Source of the DNA: Pseudomonas anguilliseptica
GTDB taxonomy: Bacteria > Pseudomonadota > Gammaproteobacteria > Pseudomonadales > Pseudomonadaceae
NCBI RefSeq assembly: GCF_900105355.1
Contig: NZ_FNSC01000001.1
Location: 3,534,001 to 3,598,000, forward strand
Direction: 5' to 3'
DNA: 64,000 nt
Shown: positions 20,557 through 30,552 of the stretch, piece by piece
How the letters are laid out: each line of letters begins with the position of its first letter
Numbering within the stretch: position 1 is the first letter of the stretch
The notes under the pieces: model-generated
The model's database searches: none
Told to the model about the DNA's origin: nothing
Seen by the model: only the letters and a program-made list of their open reading frames with translations
Position numbers and translations under genes: made by a program

Positions 20557-21000
20557 TCATACCTGCGAGCTTTTCTGTTGTTGGGTGTAGTGCTTGACCA
20601 CGTCGCCGAGTGCGGTAGTCATTACCGAGGTGGATACGCCGAGCATCAGGATGCCGTTGGCGGCCTCTATCGGGCTGAGCAGTTGCCGTGCTGGTGAGAG
20701 GACGAGGTCGCCGTAGCCAACGGTGGTGAAGGTTACGCCGGAGAAGTACAGCGCTTGGGAAAAACTCTGAAATTCATCCAGCGCGATAAACAGCCCAGCC
20801 CAGATAGCCATCTGCACAAAATTACCCACCAGAAGCAACAGCATCACCAGGCTCAGAATCAAGATGGTGCTGCCCAGCGAGGGCTGGTTAAGGCTACGCC
20901 GGTACTTGGCATAGCGGCGCAGGCTGAGAGCGACCATCACGGTCTGCAGAAGCAGGCATAGCAGCATTAACGGCAAGCCGATCATCAGGCTCATAAGCAT
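20557..21000 (-). CDS. Two-transmembrane potassium-channel-like protein
   Basis: 147 residues: an N-terminal membrane helix (about 4-26), a second (45-70), a pore loop with the K+ selectivity filter TTVGYGD (near 93-99), and a last helix (about 112-132). This is the Ion_trans_2 pore module without a regulatory RCK domain. The ATG at 21000 has AAGGAGA upstream. It lies 36 bp after the permease gene, so the two may be co-transcribed. Channel identity is firm; physiological role is not known. Confidence 0.85.
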   Translation of the reverse strand: MLMSLMIGLPLMLLCLLLQTVMVALSLRRYAKYRRSLNQPSLGSTILILSLVMLLLLVGNFVQMAIWAGLFIALDEFQSFSQALYFSGVTFTTVGYGDLVLSPARQLLSPIEAANGILMLGVSTSVMTTALGDVVKHYTQQQKSSQV

Positions 21001-21036
21001 GGCTTCTCCTTGGTTGGCCTTTAGGCGTGCCGATGC

Positions 21037-22140
21037 TTATTCGCCATCCTGCGGGCCGGTCGCCCTGTCCGCGAGTGGCGTGTCGACCCACTGCCAGAAC
21101 AGCTTGTAGCCCACCGCCAGGAGCACCGGGCCGATGAACAGGCCGATGATGCCGCCGGTCACCATGCCGCCCAGGGCGCCGATCAATACCACCGGCATCG
21201 GTACATCCACGCCGCGCCCCAGCAGTAGTGGCTTGAGCACATTGTCGGCGAGGCCGGCGACGAAGCTGTAGATGGCGAAGATGATGCTGGCCAGGGTGGC
21301 GCCTTCGCTGAAGAAGACGAAGGCGATCACCGGCAGGGTGATCAGCGTGGCCGGCAACTGCATGATGCCCAGCAGCAACACGGCCAGAGCCAGCAGGCCG
21401 GCGCCGGGAACGTCCATGAAGACGAAGCCGGCGCCGGTCAGCAGCATCTGGATAAAGGCAATACCTATCACCCCCTGCGCCACCGCGCGGATGGTCGCGG
21501 TGCATAGCTCGACCAAGGCGTCGCTGCGTTCAGCTTCGATCACTCGTGCGGCAATGCGTCGGGCGCTGTGGTGGCCCATTTCGCCGTAGGCCATGATGAT
21601 GCCGGCAATCATCAGTGCGGCGATGAACACCAGCATACCGACGCCAATCCCGGCGATCTTGCCGAGCAGGCCCAGGGTCATATCCTTGAAATGCGGTGCC
21701 AGGCGTTGCAGCACCCCGGTCAGATCGGTAGCGGCTTGCGCCCAGAACCCATGCAGGCGCTGGCCGATCAGCGGCCATTGGGCGACCGCATCCGGTGGCG
21801 GCGGAATGTGTACGGCGCCGGATTTGACCGTGGCAATGGTTGCCTGCACCGACTCAGTCAGCGAGGTACCGAGCAGGTAGATGGGGATCAGCAGAATGGC
21901 GATCGCCAAGACCACGAACAGCGTGGCGGCGCGGCTGTCACTGTGGCCCAGGCGTGCCTTGAGCAGGATGTGCAACGGGTAAAGGGTGACGGCGAGGATC
22001 AGCGCCCAGAACATCAGGTTGAGGAACGGGCTGAACACTTGGAAGCAGGCGACCACCAGGGCAGCGATCAGGCCCGCACGGATCAGGGTGTCGAGCAGGG
22101 TGCGGGTGAATATCCGCTCTGGCGTGGCGTTCGGCGACAT
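21037..22140 (-). CDS. AI-2E family (PerM-like) membrane transporter
   Basis: 367 residues with about seven to eight membrane helices: two pairs at the N-terminus, a long central soluble segment (about 105-165), and a C-terminal bundle with LKPLLLGRG and GLFIGPVLLAVGYKLFWQW, both typical of the family. Characterised members export AI-2 or act as Na+/H+ antiporters; substrate cannot be inferred here. RBS AGGAAAG precedes the ATG. Confidence 0.88.
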   Translation of the reverse strand: MSPNATPERIFTRTLLDTLIRAGLIAALVVACFQVFSPFLNLMFWALILAVTLYPLHILLKARLGHSDSRAATLFVVLAIAILLIPIYLLGTSLTESVQATIATVKSGAVHIPPPPDAVAQWPLIGQRLHGFWAQAATDLTGVLQRLAPHFKDMTLGLLGKIAGIGVGMLVFIAALMIAGIIMAYGEMGHHSARRIAARVIEAERSDALVELCTATIRAVAQGVIGIAFIQMLLTGAGFVFMDVPGAGLLALAVLLLGIMQLPATLITLPVIAFVFFSEGATLASIIFAIYSFVAGLADNVLKPLLLGRGVDVPMPVVLIGALGGMVTGGIIGLFIGPVLLAVGYKLFWQWVDTPLADRATGPQDGE

Positions 22141-22171
22141 GGGCTTTCCTTTCCTGAAGTGGCTTAGGCCT

Positions 22172-22240
22172 GCCCGGCCTGAGTGGCCGGGCTGTTACTT
22201 CAAAAAAGCGTAGCTTGCCGCGGGCATTCCAGCCCGCGGC
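22172..22240 (-). terminator. nadE terminator region with two hairpins
   Basis: On the minus strand after the nadE stop, a perfect 9-bp stem (22232-22240 with 22217-22225) is followed after about 9 nt by T6 (plus-strand A6 at 22202-22207). A second perfect stem lies at 22172-22179 with 22185-22192, close to the next gene's start. Confidence 0.55.
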
Positions 22241-22248
22241 ATAGGCGC

Positions 22249-23076
22249 TCAGGGCACCAAGGGCAGTTCGCGCTTGTGCCGGGTGTTGTCGTAGGTACGC
22301 ACTATGGTGGCGTAAGCCTGCTCGCTGACCGCCTGGCCATGCAGGAAGGCGTCGATCTCGGCGTAGCTGACGCCGTGAGCTTCCTCGTCCGGCTTGCCCG
22401 GGCGCAGTTCTTCCAGATCGGCGGTGGGCATCTTGAACACCAGGCTCTCCGGGGCGCCCAGGTGTTTGGCGATGGCCCGTACCTGGCCTTTGACCAGGCC
22501 GCTGAGCGGGGCGAGGTCGCAGGCGCCGTCGCCGAACTTGGTGAAGAAACCCATCACCGCTTCAGCAGCGTGGTCAGTGCCGATCACCAGGCCGTTGTTG
22601 GCGTTGGCGATGGCGAACTGGGCGACCATGCGGATACGTGCCTTGATATTGCCGGTGACAAAGTCGCGACGGGCATCGCTGAGCTTCTGCAGATGAGTCA
22701 CTTGCTCGCCGAGGCCTGTCACGCTGTCCGCAATATTCACCGTGTCTTCTTCATCGGCGCGTATGAATTTCAGCGAGTCCTGGGCGTCCTGCTCGTCGTG
22801 CTGAGTGCCGTGGGGCAGGCGCACAGCGATAAAGCGATAGGCCTGATCACCGGTTTCAGCCCGCAACTCTTCTACGGACAACTGGGCCAGACGGCCGGCG
22901 GTCAGCGAGTCGACGCCGCCGCTGATGCCCAAAACCAGCACCTTGAGACCGGAGCTGCGTAGGCACTGTTTGATAAAGGCCTTGCGTTTGTCGATCTGCG
23001 CCAGCAGTGCGGCGGTATCGGCGAAGGGCGCGACCACATCAAGGGCGGCGGCGATTTCGGCTTGGCGATTGCTCAT
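22249..23076 (-). CDS. nadE: Ammonia-dependent NAD+ synthetase
   Basis: Amidates deamido-NAD to NAD+, the last step of NAD synthesis. 275 residues with the ATP pyrophosphatase P-loop SGGVDS (52-57). There is no amidohydrolase domain, so it is the ammonia-dependent class; [19 protein letters not shown] is a family signature. The ATG at 23076 (MSNRQAEI) follows the pncB stop by 10 bp; a longer in-frame start would lie inside pncB. Last gene of pncA-pncB-nadE. Confidence 0.95.
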   Translation of the reverse strand: MSNRQAEIAAALDVVAPFADTAALLAQIDKRKAFIKQCLRSSGLKVLVLGISGGVDSLTAGRLAQLSVEELRAETGDQAYRFIAVRLPHGTQHDEQDAQDSLKFIRADEEDTVNIADSVTGLGEQVTHLQKLSDARRDFVTGNIKARIRMVAQFAIANANNGLVIGTDHAAEAVMGFFTKFGDGACDLAPLSGLVKGQVRAIAKHLGAPESLVFKMPTADLEELRPGKPDEEAHGVSYAEIDAFLHGQAVSEQAYATIVRTYDNTRHKRELPLVP

Positions 23077-23086
23077 TTCAAAGTCC

Positions 23087-24292
23087 TCACTGGGCGTCGC
23101 TGACGCGAAAAACATGTTTTAGATAGCTGACAAAGTTGTCGTCGCGACATTGGGTCTTACCCGGGGCATCGGAAATCTTGGCAACCGGTTGACCATTACA
23201 GGCGGTCATCTTGATCACGATGTTCATCGGTTCGACCCCGGGAATGTCGCAGGTCAGGTTAGTGCCGATGCCGAAGCTTACGTTGATCCGTCCGTAAAGT
23301 GCACGGTAGAGCTGTAGCGATTTCTCCAGGGTGAGTCCGTCGGAAAACACCAGGGTCTTGCTCTTGGGGTCGATGCCGAGCTTTTCGTAGTGGGCGATGG
23401 CCTTTTCTGCCCAGCGCAGTGGATCACCGGAGTCGTGGCGCAGGCCGTCGAACAGCTTGGCGAAGTACAGGTCGAAGTCGGCCAGGAAGGCATCCATGGT
23501 GATGCAGTCGGTCAGGGCAATGCCAAGCAGGCCGCGGTATTCGCGCACCCAGCAGTCCAGCGCGGCACTCTGGCTGTCGATGAGTCGCGGGCCCAGCTGC
23601 TGATGCGCCATCAGCCATTCGTGGGCCATGGTACCAATGGGCTTGAGGTCGAACTCGCGGGCCAAGTGCACGTTGCTGGTGCCGACAAAGCGGCCGGGGA
23701 AGTCGCGCTTGAGAATGTGCACCATCTGTTCCTGCACCCGGTAGGAGAAACGCCGGCGGGTGCCGAAATCGGCGATCTGGAAACCTTCCAGTTCGGCGGC
23801 CGAAGCCTCGCCTTTGAGCCAGTAGAGCTTCTGGTACAGGCGCTCACTGGCCTGCTCCAGCACCACTTCGCGGTAGCGATAGCGGTTGCGCACTTCGCTG
23901 ACGATGGCCAGCAGCGGGATTTCGTAGAGGATCACATGCAGCCAGGGTCCGCGCAGGCGGATGCACAGCTGGCCGTCTTCAATGCTGGTGTGCACGTAGC
24001 GCAGGTTGAAGCGGAACAGGCTGAGGAAGCGGATGAAGTCCGGCTTGATGAACGCAATGCGTTCGAGGAAGGCCAGCTGGTCAGCGGTCATGCTCAGTTC
24101 GCTCAGGCGCTCGATCTGATAGCGGATCTCGGCCAGATAGGGCGTCAGGTCCTCGGCATTGCGGTAGCGGAATTCCCACTCCACCTCGGCGTTGGGGTAA
24201 TTGTGCAGCACCGCCTGCATCATCGTCAGCTTGTAGAAGTCGGTATCCAGCAGGTTCTGCACGATCCGCTCGGCAAATACGCTTTCACCCAT
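23087..24292 (-). CDS. pncB: Nicotinate phosphoribosyltransferase
   Basis: Converts nicotinate and PRPP to nicotinate mononucleotide in NAD salvage. 401 residues, normal for the short bacterial form. Recognisable blocks are [11 protein letters not shown] at the N-terminus, [33 protein letters not shown] and [11 protein letters not shown]. The ATG at 24292 is 2 bp after the pncA stop, and its GAGG Shine-Dalgarno is inside the last pncA codons, so translation is coupled. Confidence 0.96.
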   Translation of the reverse strand: MGESVFAERIVQNLLDTDFYKLTMMQAVLHNYPNAEVEWEFRYRNAEDLTPYLAEIRYQIERLSELSMTADQLAFLERIAFIKPDFIRFLSLFRFNLRYVHTSIEDGQLCIRLRGPWLHVILYEIPLLAIVSEVRNRYRYREVVLEQASERLYQKLYWLKGEASAAELEGFQIADFGTRRRFSYRVQEQMVHILKRDFPGRFVGTSNVHLAREFDLKPIGTMAHEWLMAHQQLGPRLIDSQSAALDCWVREYRGLLGIALTDCITMDAFLADFDLYFAKLFDGLRHDSGDPLRWAEKAIAHYEKLGIDPKSKTLVFSDGLTLEKSLQLYRALYGRINVSFGIGTNLTCDIPGVEPMNIVIKMTACNGQPVAKISDAPGKTQCRDDNFVSYLKHVFRVSDAQ

Positions 24293-24294
24293 GA

Positions 24295-24939
24295 TCAAAT
24301 CCTCTTGTCCGTGTTGAGGGCCGCGTCCAGCTCGTCCAGGCTGGCGTACAGCTCGATGCCTGCTGCGCACATCTCGCTGCAGGCGTTTTGCGCGGTTGCT
24401 TCGGCAATGGCGCGGCAGGCCGGCAGATAGACGCCGACCTCGAAACCGGCACGGCGTAGTTGCAGGGCGGTGGTCTTCACGCAGTAGTCGAGGGCCAGGC
24501 CGCCGACCAGTACGCGCTGTACGCCATTGTGCAGGAGAAACTCGATGGCGCCCGTGCTGCGTTTCTCGGCCAGGTCGTGGTAACAGGCGCCGTAGGGGTG
24601 CAGGTCCGGTTCGACGCCTTTCCACACGAAGTAGTCGTAGTCCAGCGGCAGTGGCAGTTCATCCAGCAGCTCGAATCCAGGCGTGCCCGGCACGCAGTGG
24701 CTGACCCAGCTGAGATCGGCGTTGACCAGCGGCAGTGGTTTGAGCATTTGCGCATGGCTCGGTGCGATCCAGGCGGCGTGCGGGCTGTGCGCATCCTTGC
24801 TACCCAGGCGCAAGTGGGCGCGGCTGGCCAGCTCATTCAGAGCGGGTGCGATCTGCTCGCCACCGGCCACTGGCAGCTCATCTGGACACAGCGGGGTGAA
24901 GCCCTTTTGTGCGTCGACGTCAAAGCTGGCGATTTTCAT
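24295..24939 (-). CDS. pncA: Nicotinamidase
   Basis: Hydrolyses nicotinamide to nicotinate. 214 residues, isochorismatase-like fold. The catalytic triad is visible as D9 (FDVDAQKGF), K107 (FVWKG) and C153 ([10 protein letters not shown]); the metal site is D49/H51/H54 (KDAHSPH). The ATG at 24939 has AAGGAG about 8 bp upstream; an in-frame GTG at 24948 overlaps that site and is rejected. First gene of the NAD salvage operon. Confidence 0.95.
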   Translation of the reverse strand: MKIASFDVDAQKGFTPLCPDELPVAGGEQIAPALNELASRAHLRLGSKDAHSPHAAWIAPSHAQMLKPLPLVNADLSWVSHCVPGTPGFELLDELPLPLDYDYFVWKGVEPDLHPYGACYHDLAEKRSTGAIEFLLHNGVQRVLVGGLALDYCVKTTALQLRRAGFEVGVYLPACRAIAEATAQNACSEMCAAGIELYASLDELDAALNTDKRI

Positions 24940-24972
24940 GGGTAGCACTCCTTGTTGCGCGTTCGCATGGCT

Positions 24973-25032
24973 ACATATTTCACCTGATGTAATATGTGGT
25001 CAAGCGCTTTTCTTCGAAATACGTGAATTTCG
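24973..25032. promoter_or_regulatory. Two inverted repeats in the nrtR-pncA divergent promoter, candidate NrtR operators
   Basis: ACATATT (24973-24979) and AATATGT (24991-24997) form a 7-bp dyad with 11 bp between. CGAAAT (25015-25020) and ATTTCG (25027-25032) form a 6-bp dyad with 6 bp between. The region separates the probable NAD repressor gene from the operon it is expected to control. Which dyad, if either, is bound is inference. Confidence 0.5.
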
Positions 25033-25076
25033 TCGGGTTATTGGTCAAGATGAAATAAGTCGAAGGGATTGGAGGG

Positions 25077-25772
25077 ATGATGGCTTCTGCAGAAGTGCTG
25101 GCCAGCGTGGATATTGTTGCGCTGCGTCTGAGCGGGGCGGGCGAGTTGGAACTGTTACTGATTCGTCGCGCCCAGGCACCGTTCGCCGGACAGTTGGCGT
25201 TGCCCGGTGTGCTGGTCAATGGTCGCTGCGCCGACCTCAGTCTGGATGCTGCCGCGACTCGTGCGCTGCAGGAAAAGGCGCGGGTGCAGCCGCAGCATCT
25301 GGAGCAGGTTGCAACGGTGGGTAATGCGCTGCGTGACCCGCGCGGTTGGTCATTGAGTACCTTCTACCTGGCGCTGTTGCCCGCCGATACAGAGTTGCCG
25401 GGCGATGATTGGTGTTTTGTCAGCCTGACGCAGGTGCTTGACGAAGGGTTTCCGCTGCCATTCGACCATGTGCAACTGGTGGCGCAAGCGCGGGAGCGGC
25501 TGGCCAGCAAATCGGTGTATACCTCGCTGCCGCTCTATCTGCTGGCCCCGCGCTTTACTGTGACCGAGGCGCTGCTGGCGTTTCAGGCCAGCCTTGGCCA
25601 GGCGGTCCAGCACACCACCCTGCGTGGACGTCTGGAAAAGATGAAGCAGCAGGGCTGGATCAACGATACCGGCGAGAAGAACTACCCGAAGATGGGGCGG
25701 CCTCAATCGCTTATGGCACATCAGCCTCAGGCGTCTGGAGTTTTCACCTTCGATCGCAGTCTGCTGAGTTAA
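25077..25772 (+). CDS. nrtR: NrtR-type Nudix-related transcriptional regulator of NAD metabolism
   Basis: 231 residues: an N-terminal Nudix-like domain (about 8-145; ASVDIVALRL, LALPGVLVNG) and a C-terminal winged-helix (about 150-231; RGRLEKMKQQGWI). The Nudix box is degenerate, as expected for regulators that bind ADP-ribose or NAD derivatives rather than hydrolyse them. Divergence from pncA-pncB-nadE supports the assignment. The start could be either ATG of the ATGATG at 25077; GGAGGG abuts it, which slightly favours 25080. Confidence 0.82.
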   Translation: MMASAEVLASVDIVALRLSGAGELELLLIRRAQAPFAGQLALPGVLVNGRCADLSLDAAATRALQEKARVQPQHLEQVATVGNALRDPRGWSLSTFYLALLPADTELPGDDWCFVSLTQVLDEGFPLPFDHVQLVAQARERLASKSVYTSLPLYLLAPRFTVTEALLAFQASLGQAVQHTTLRGRLEKMKQQGWINDTGEKNYPKMGRPQSLMAHQPQASGVFTFDRSLLS

Positions 25773-25862
25773 ATTGCGGGCCAAAAAATACCTGGAGCAG
25801 TTTTTAACGTCGCGAAGCGATGGCCTGAAGGGTGGCTGCCATAGATGGCAGGCATAAAAGAA

Positions 25863-25951
25863 AGGGCGCCAGAGGCGCCCTAAAACGATGATGTGTGGAG
25901 TAAGTCCACTTTATCTGAGCGGCAACCGCTGAATTGGTTCAGCGGTTGCCG
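25863..25951 (-). terminator. Two hairpins after the acylase gene
   Basis: Between nrtR and the acylase stop lies a perfect 14-bp stem (25920-25933 with 25938-25951, TTGG loop), then an 8-bp stem (25863-25870 with 25874-25881). The latter is followed on the minus strand by a T-rich stretch (plus-strand AAAAGAAA), so it probably terminates the leftward acylase transcript. Confidence 0.55.
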
Positions 25952-25979
25952 ACGAACGGTCTTCGGCCTGTAAGGCGGC

Positions 25980-28517
25980 TCAGTTGCCTGGCATCAGCAG
26001 CAGGCGCTTGTTGCCATAGATCTTGTCGAGGTTCTGTGGCTGGAAGGGGAAGCTCATGTAGCTGCCTTTAAGCCAGGCGTCGATACCGTCAGCGTAATGC
26101 TTACTGGCCGGATTACCGGATTGCCCGGAGCTGTTGAGGCCGATCAGCGGTTCTTCGCGGCCGAAGTCGACGACGATGCGCATGGCAGGGATCAGCCAGG
26201 TATTGAAGTTCTCCCCCCATTTGTAGGCCGCAACGTTCAGCGTGCCGTGATCGCCGCCGGCCGGGTAGGGGCCACGGTCGAGATAGCCCTTGATGGCGTT
26301 GATACCGGTGCGTTGGCTAGCGCTCATGTACTGCGCCAGTTGGGTGGTCTCGGTGGTCCAGTTGTAGGTGTGCAGCTTGCCCCACTGCCAGGAGCTGCGC
26401 TCACTGCCCAGTTTGCTCTCCAGCAGAGTCACGGCGCCTGCCAGGCTGCGCGCGAGGATCGCGGGTTTGTCTTCGCGTTGTGTGGTGCGGGTGTCATTCC
26501 AGAATGGGCTGTCTTCGCGGCCCAGCAGATGATCCGCCTGGGCCGAATAGGAGTTGTTGGCGGTATCGACCAGCGCCTTCCAGGCCGGGCTGCTTTCCGG
26601 GCCCAGTTCGTCGAGGAAGGTGTCTCGCGCGCTTTGGTAGAGGAAGGCACTGTATAGCGCGGCATCCGCCGAGCTGGCGGCCATCTTGCCGTCGAATTTC
26701 ATCAGGCGGGCATAGGCCTCGCGGGCATTATTGCGTTCGGCTACTGGCAGGGCATCGATAGCCGCTTTCAGGCCTTCAGCCATGCCGGGTGCGCTGAACA
26801 TATTCTGCAGTTTGGCCACGAAGGGCGAGGTTTGGTCGTACTGCATTGCAATCATGCTTTGTGTGTCATGTCTGCCCGTTGCTGCCAATGTGGCGATCCG
26901 TTCGGCACGCTCAGGGTAGAACCAGGAGTTGGACAGCTGCATGCCGTAACCCCGTGGCACCGTGCGGTGGTTGGCGGTACCCAGCCAGCCTTGCGGCGGG
27001 TCCTGATCGTAGGGGTGCAGCATCGGGTCGGCGAAGCCGTCCCAGGCGTACTGGCTGTCCCAGCCCGGCGAGGGCATCAGACCCAGGCCTGCACGGCGGT
27101 TGGGGAAGCGCCCGGTAATTTGCCAGCCGATATGCTGCGCATCGGCGAAGACAATGTTCAATGGCATGGCGCGCACTTCGCGGGTGGCCTCGAAGGCCTG
27201 TTCAACCGATTGCGCCCGCGACAGGTCGAAGAAGGCGTCCAGGGTCTTGTCGGCTTCGAACTGGGTGGTTTTCAGGGCCAGACCGTAGCGACTGCTCAGC
27301 TGCATGGGCTGCAGCATGTGTTTACGCTCGCCCAGTACCGAGTTCAGCAAGGGGCCGTGGCGGGTTTCGAAAATGGTTTCGCGGATCGGCCGCTGGCCTT
27401 TGATAAAGAAGGTTTCCTGGCGTTCCTGTGCGGGCAGCCATTTGCCGTCGGCCAGGTAGTGCAGACGGCCGCCTTGCTGCTTGACCTGCTCGAGGAACAG
27501 ATCCTGGTTGTCGCCCATGACCATGGTCATGCCCCAGCCTAGTTTGCCGTTGAAGCCCGCCACTACCGCCGGTACACCGGCAATCGATACGCCTGCGGCC
27601 TGGTATTTCGGCGAGCGGATCTGTACGAAATTCCACACCGATGGCATCGACAGCGGCAGGTGGGTGTCGTTGGCCAGTAGGCTTTTGCCGCTGCGGGTGC
27701 GTTGCGGGGCTAAGGCCCAGTTGTTGGATGCCGCTACGCCGAGCATATGGGCGTCGGCAAATTGGCTGACGGCGGAACTAACGGCGTTCAGGCCGGCGAG
27801 TTGACCCTTGAGATCGAGGCCTTTGAGTTTGTCGGCCTCGTCAAATGGCAACGGCTCGTCGGGGTAGGTAGGCAGCAGCCAGGCAAGCTGTTCGCTACCG
27901 ACTTTCTGCGCGAGCACCAGAGAAGCGATTTCCTCCTGCAGATTGACCGCCAGACCGAAATTCAGCAGGCAGAACACCAGCACCGAATCTTCGGCTTTCC
28001 AGTAGGGTGGGCGATAACCGGACTCGGCCAGGTCCATCGGCAGCTTGTCGCGGTAGCGGAACAGGTAGGCGTTGACACCGCGGGCATAGACTTCGAATAA
28101 CTTCTTGATCCGCGGCGAGGCATTGCTGTAGAGCACCTCGGCGCTTTTCTTGAGGTTGACCGCGCGCATGAAACGGTCCATTTCCAGCACGCCGGGGCCG
28201 GCCATTTCAGCCAGTCGACCTTCTGCCATCAGGCGCAGGCCGACCATCTGGCTGAGACGGTCGCTGGCATGCACATAACCCAGGGCGAATAGCGCGTCGT
28301 GGAAGGTGGTGGTTTCGATCAGTGGCATGCCCAGCGGGTTGCGGCGAATCACCACGCTTTGCGCCAGTCCCTTGACCCGTACGATGCCCTGGTCCGGGTG
28401 CACGCTGTCGCTGTAACGGCTGTTCAGCAAAGATTGGCAGCCCGTGAGCACGACCATGGCCGTGAGTATGGCAGCGAGGCTGAGGTGGCTCATGGGGCGT
28501 AACGCGCGCGCTAGCAT
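25980..28517 (-). CDS. Penicillin-acylase-family Ntn-hydrolase, predicted lipoprotein
   Basis: 845 residues. Signal peptide with a lipobox ending LTGC (Cys27), so a lipid anchor is predicted. The chain then shows the acylase layout: alpha region, linker, and a beta chain that would start at Ser264 in AASNNWAL, the expected autocatalytic nucleophile. [10 protein letters not shown] and GDHGTLN (near 760) are typical beta-chain motifs. Relatives cleave beta-lactams or acyl-homoserine lactones; the substrate here cannot be told. The ATG at 28517 has AAGGAG 9 bp upstream; upstream in-frame residues are not signal-like. Confidence 0.88.
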   Translation of the reverse strand: MLARALRPMSHLSLAAILTAMVVLTGCQSLLNSRYSDSVHPDQGIVRVKGLAQSVVIRRNPLGMPLIETTTFHDALFALGYVHASDRLSQMVGLRLMAEGRLAEMAGPGVLEMDRFMRAVNLKKSAEVLYSNASPRIKKLFEVYARGVNAYLFRYRDKLPMDLAESGYRPPYWKAEDSVLVFCLLNFGLAVNLQEEIASLVLAQKVGSEQLAWLLPTYPDEPLPFDEADKLKGLDLKGQLAGLNAVSSAVSQFADAHMLGVAASNNWALAPQRTRSGKSLLANDTHLPLSMPSVWNFVQIRSPKYQAAGVSIAGVPAVVAGFNGKLGWGMTMVMGDNQDLFLEQVKQQGGRLHYLADGKWLPAQERQETFFIKGQRPIRETIFETRHGPLLNSVLGERKHMLQPMQLSSRYGLALKTTQFEADKTLDAFFDLSRAQSVEQAFEATREVRAMPLNIVFADAQHIGWQITGRFPNRRAGLGLMPSPGWDSQYAWDGFADPMLHPYDQDPPQGWLGTANHRTVPRGYGMQLSNSWFYPERAERIATLAATGRHDTQSMIAMQYDQTSPFVAKLQNMFSAPGMAEGLKAAIDALPVAERNNAREAYARLMKFDGKMAASSADAALYSAFLYQSARDTFLDELGPESSPAWKALVDTANNSYSAQADHLLGREDSPFWNDTRTTQREDKPAILARSLAGAVTLLESKLGSERSSWQWGKLHTYNWTTETTQLAQYMSASQRTGINAIKGYLDRGPYPAGGDHGTLNVAAYKWGENFNTWLIPAMRIVVDFGREEPLIGLNSSGQSGNPASKHYADGIDAWLKGSYMSFPFQPQNLDKIYGNKRLLLMPGN

Positions 28518-28648
28518 GCAGCAGGCTCCTTGCGGGTGGAAAACGGTCGGTTGGGGTGTGCGCTTTCCGACCGGGGCGTGGGCGCGCAGGTGCGGACGTA
28601 CTACGTTAGCCAGCCACCCTGCGCCTGACAAGGCACAGGGGGAGGGAA

Positions 28649-29113
28649 TCAGGCGCTTTGGCGCAGTGGCGGCAGAGCCTCATCAAGCAGCCAACGGGCG
28701 GCGGCGCGAGCAGCTGCCTTGTGCTGCAGCTCAAGTTCGCTGAAACGCTGCTCATGCTGGCGGCGCACGCTTTTCTCCAGAGCCTTCCACTCTGCGTGGG
28801 TAGGCACCTGGGCGGTTGCCGCGAACAGCAGGTGAAAAACCTCACAGCGCTGATCCTGACTGAGGCTGCTGTCGTAGTTATCCAGCAGCACCTTGATCCG
28901 AATGGCGCCCTCGATCAGTGGTAACTGCCCTTCGAGCAAACTGCTGGCGAGGATATGCAGATCGCCGCCGATACGTTCGCGCTGAGTATTGAGCGCCTCT
29001 GTCTGGGCTTTTTCCTGAGCCCAGACACGTCGCCACAGCTGCAGGGCGTACAGCGCTAGTGCGGCAATCAACACGCAGCTGCCGATCAGGGCGAACAGGG
29101 TGAGGTTATTCAT
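28649..29113 (-). CDS. DUF2489-like membrane-anchored protein
   Basis: 154 residues: one N-terminal membrane helix (about 4-26) followed by a soluble alpha-helical domain ([33 protein letters not shown]). The pattern resembles the DUF2489 family of gammaproteobacteria, whose function is unknown. It begins 7 bp after the SEC-C gene stop, so it is the third gene of a short leftward operon. The ribosome-binding site is weak. Confidence 0.65.
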   Translation of the reverse strand: MNNLTLFALIGSCVLIAALALYALQLWRRVWAQEKAQTEALNTQRERIGGDLHILASSLLEGQLPLIEGAIRIKVLLDNYDSSLSQDQRCEVFHLLFAATAQVPTHAEWKALEKSVRRQHEQRFSELELQHKAAARAAARWLLDEALPPLRQSA

Positions 29114-29120
29114 CGCAGGC

Positions 29121-29324
29121 TTATGCGCCGTGGCATTTCTTGAATTTCTTCTCACTGCCGCATGGGCAGGGGTCGTTGCGACCAACGTCTTTCAGGGCGT
29201 TGCGTGCAGGTTCCTGATGGCCGTGATTGCAGTGCGGGCCATGCACGTGGCCGTGATCATGGTGGTGTGCGTGATCGTGGTCGTGATTGCAGTCAGGGCC
29301 GTGGACGTGTTCTTGCTGGGTCAT
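29121..29324 (-). CDS. Small His-rich SEC-C motif protein
   Basis: 67 residues. The first half is a histidine/aspartate string ([19 protein letters not shown] and similar, about 15 His in 37 residues). The C-terminus is a SEC-C zinc motif, [18 protein letters not shown], with His as last ligand. It is a predicted metal-binding cytoplasmic protein; SEC-C modules also occur in SecA and bind SecB or ribosomes. It lies 5 bp after the LEA14-like gene and 7 bp before the DUF2489-like gene. Confidence 0.85.
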   Translation of the reverse strand: MTQQEHVHGPDCNHDHDHAHHHDHGHVHGPHCNHGHQEPARNALKDVGRNDPCPCGSEKKFKKCHGA

Positions 29325-29329
29325 GCGAG

Positions 29330-29821
29330 TTACTCCGGGATGTAATCGCCGGGAATTATCTCGCCATTGCGCGACATGTGCACGCTCTGTCCGAACAACC
29401 AGCCGGTTTTTACCGCACCTTGCAGGCGATAGGGGATGGGTTGATCAGGTTTTTCCAGGGCCTTGACGATCTGCCGCAAGTGGCGCCAGAGGTTGGTGCG
29501 CACCGGGATGGAGAAGTTATGGTGGCCGTGAGCAGGCACAGTGAACGAAACGCTGGATTCGCCTTCAGCCAGTTTGACCTGGTTCAGATACACCAAGTAA
29601 TCCATCCCGCGCACCGGCAGGCTGAAGCTGTTGGGATTATCGATGCGAAAGCGCAGCGTGAAATGCTGCTCCAGCAGTTTGGCTTTTACGACGTCGACTT
29701 TAACGAGGCGTACTTCGGGCGACTTAAGATCGCCAGGAGAGGAGCAACCGCTAAGGCCCGACAGGAGGCCAAAAAACATCAATAGGCTGAGAATTCTTAT
29801 CGTTTGCGCCTGATAAAACAT
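29330..29821 (-). CDS. LEA14-type (WHy domain) lipoprotein
   Basis: 163 residues. N-terminal signal with lipobox LSGC, then a single late-embryogenesis-abundant type 2 / WHy beta-sandwich ([44 protein letters not shown]). Bacterial members are envelope lipoproteins of uncertain role, often linked to stress. The ATG at 29821 has CGGAG 7 bp upstream; longer in-frame starts (29842, 29935) lack this and would bury the signal. First gene of the operon, divergent from the 29934 gene. Confidence 0.8.
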   Translation of the reverse strand: MFYQAQTIRILSLLMFFGLLSGLSGCSSPGDLKSPEVRLVKVDVVKAKLLEQHFTLRFRIDNPNSFSLPVRGMDYLVYLNQVKLAEGESSVSFTVPAHGHHNFSIPVRTNLWRHLRQIVKALEKPDQPIPYRLQGAVKTGWLFGQSVHMSRNGEIIPGDYIPE

Positions 29822-29933
29822 TGCATACTCCGAATGACGCATCAGTGTAACAAGCAAGTGCTTGGCTGCAACCTGTTGTGACGGTAAAAAAACCTGCGCC
29901 ATACTGAGCAACGAATAGGACAGGAGTATGACC

Positions 29934-30494
29934 ATGGCTCGCTACGAAATTGCCTTTAGTGCGCAGTTGGTTCCGGGTGCCCAACTGGAGTTGGTGAAAG
30001 CTAACCTGGCCAAGCTGTTTCAGGCGGATGAGCAGCGGCTGGCGCTGCTGTTTTCGGGGCGTCGCATTGTGATCAAAAGCAATCTGGATGCGGCTGGGGC
30101 GGAAAAATACCGTTCGACCCTGGAGCGCGCTGGCGCTGTTGCCGAAGTGACCTGCCTGGATGATGAGATCGAAGAAATCGAGTTGACCGCGCCGCCTGTT
30201 GTGGCGACACCAATTGCCACACCGGTTACAACACCGGCCAGCAGTCAACCGGCGGGGCGCCTGCAGGTAGCGCCGCGTGATGAATATATGGCCGCGTTTG
30301 CGGAAGTGGATGCCCCTGATTTTGGCATTGCGCCATTGGGTGACGATGTACAGGATGACAGACCACCGGTGCAGGCACCGGCACTGGATTTGTCGCAATT
30401 CAGCCTGGCACCGCCCGGTAGCGATATGGGCGAGGCGAAAAAAGCTCCAGCAGGGCCGCCACCGGATATTTCCCATCTGAAATTGCAGGATTAG
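29934..30494 (+). CDS. Hypothetical protein with small N-terminal domain and Pro/Ala-rich tail
   Basis: 186 residues, not firmly recognised. Residues 1-75 form a compact alpha/beta domain (YEIAFSAQLVPGAQLELVKAN, GRRIVIKSNLDAAGAEKYRSTLERAGA), a pattern that I recall recurring as an N-terminal module in other proteobacterial proteins. The rest is low-complexity, acidic and proline-rich, probably disordered. No membrane segment or signal. The ATG at 29934 is preferred to 29928 because AGGAG (29922-29926) is then correctly spaced. A small hairpin (30504-30511 with 30525-30532) follows. Confidence 0.6.
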   Translation: MARYEIAFSAQLVPGAQLELVKANLAKLFQADEQRLALLFSGRRIVIKSNLDAAGAEKYRSTLERAGAVAEVTCLDDEIEEIELTAPPVVATPIATPVTTPASSQPAGRLQVAPRDEYMAAFAEVDAPDFGIAPLGDDVQDDRPPVQAPALDLSQFSLAPPGSDMGEAKKAPAGPPPDISHLKLQD

Positions 30495-30552
30495 TTTGAG
30501 CGTGCAGAAAGTACTGTAATGCTGCTTTCTGCGCGAACATCCGCCTCAGTTG

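Noticed and set aside
20894..21505. 203-codon ORF overlapping the channel and permease genes
   Set aside because: Arg-rich shadow frame overlapping two well-supported genes on the same strand.
29121..29324. Reading the His-rich protein as a periplasmic metal chaperone
   Set aside because: There is no signal peptide, and the SEC-C motif argues for a cytoplasmic protein.
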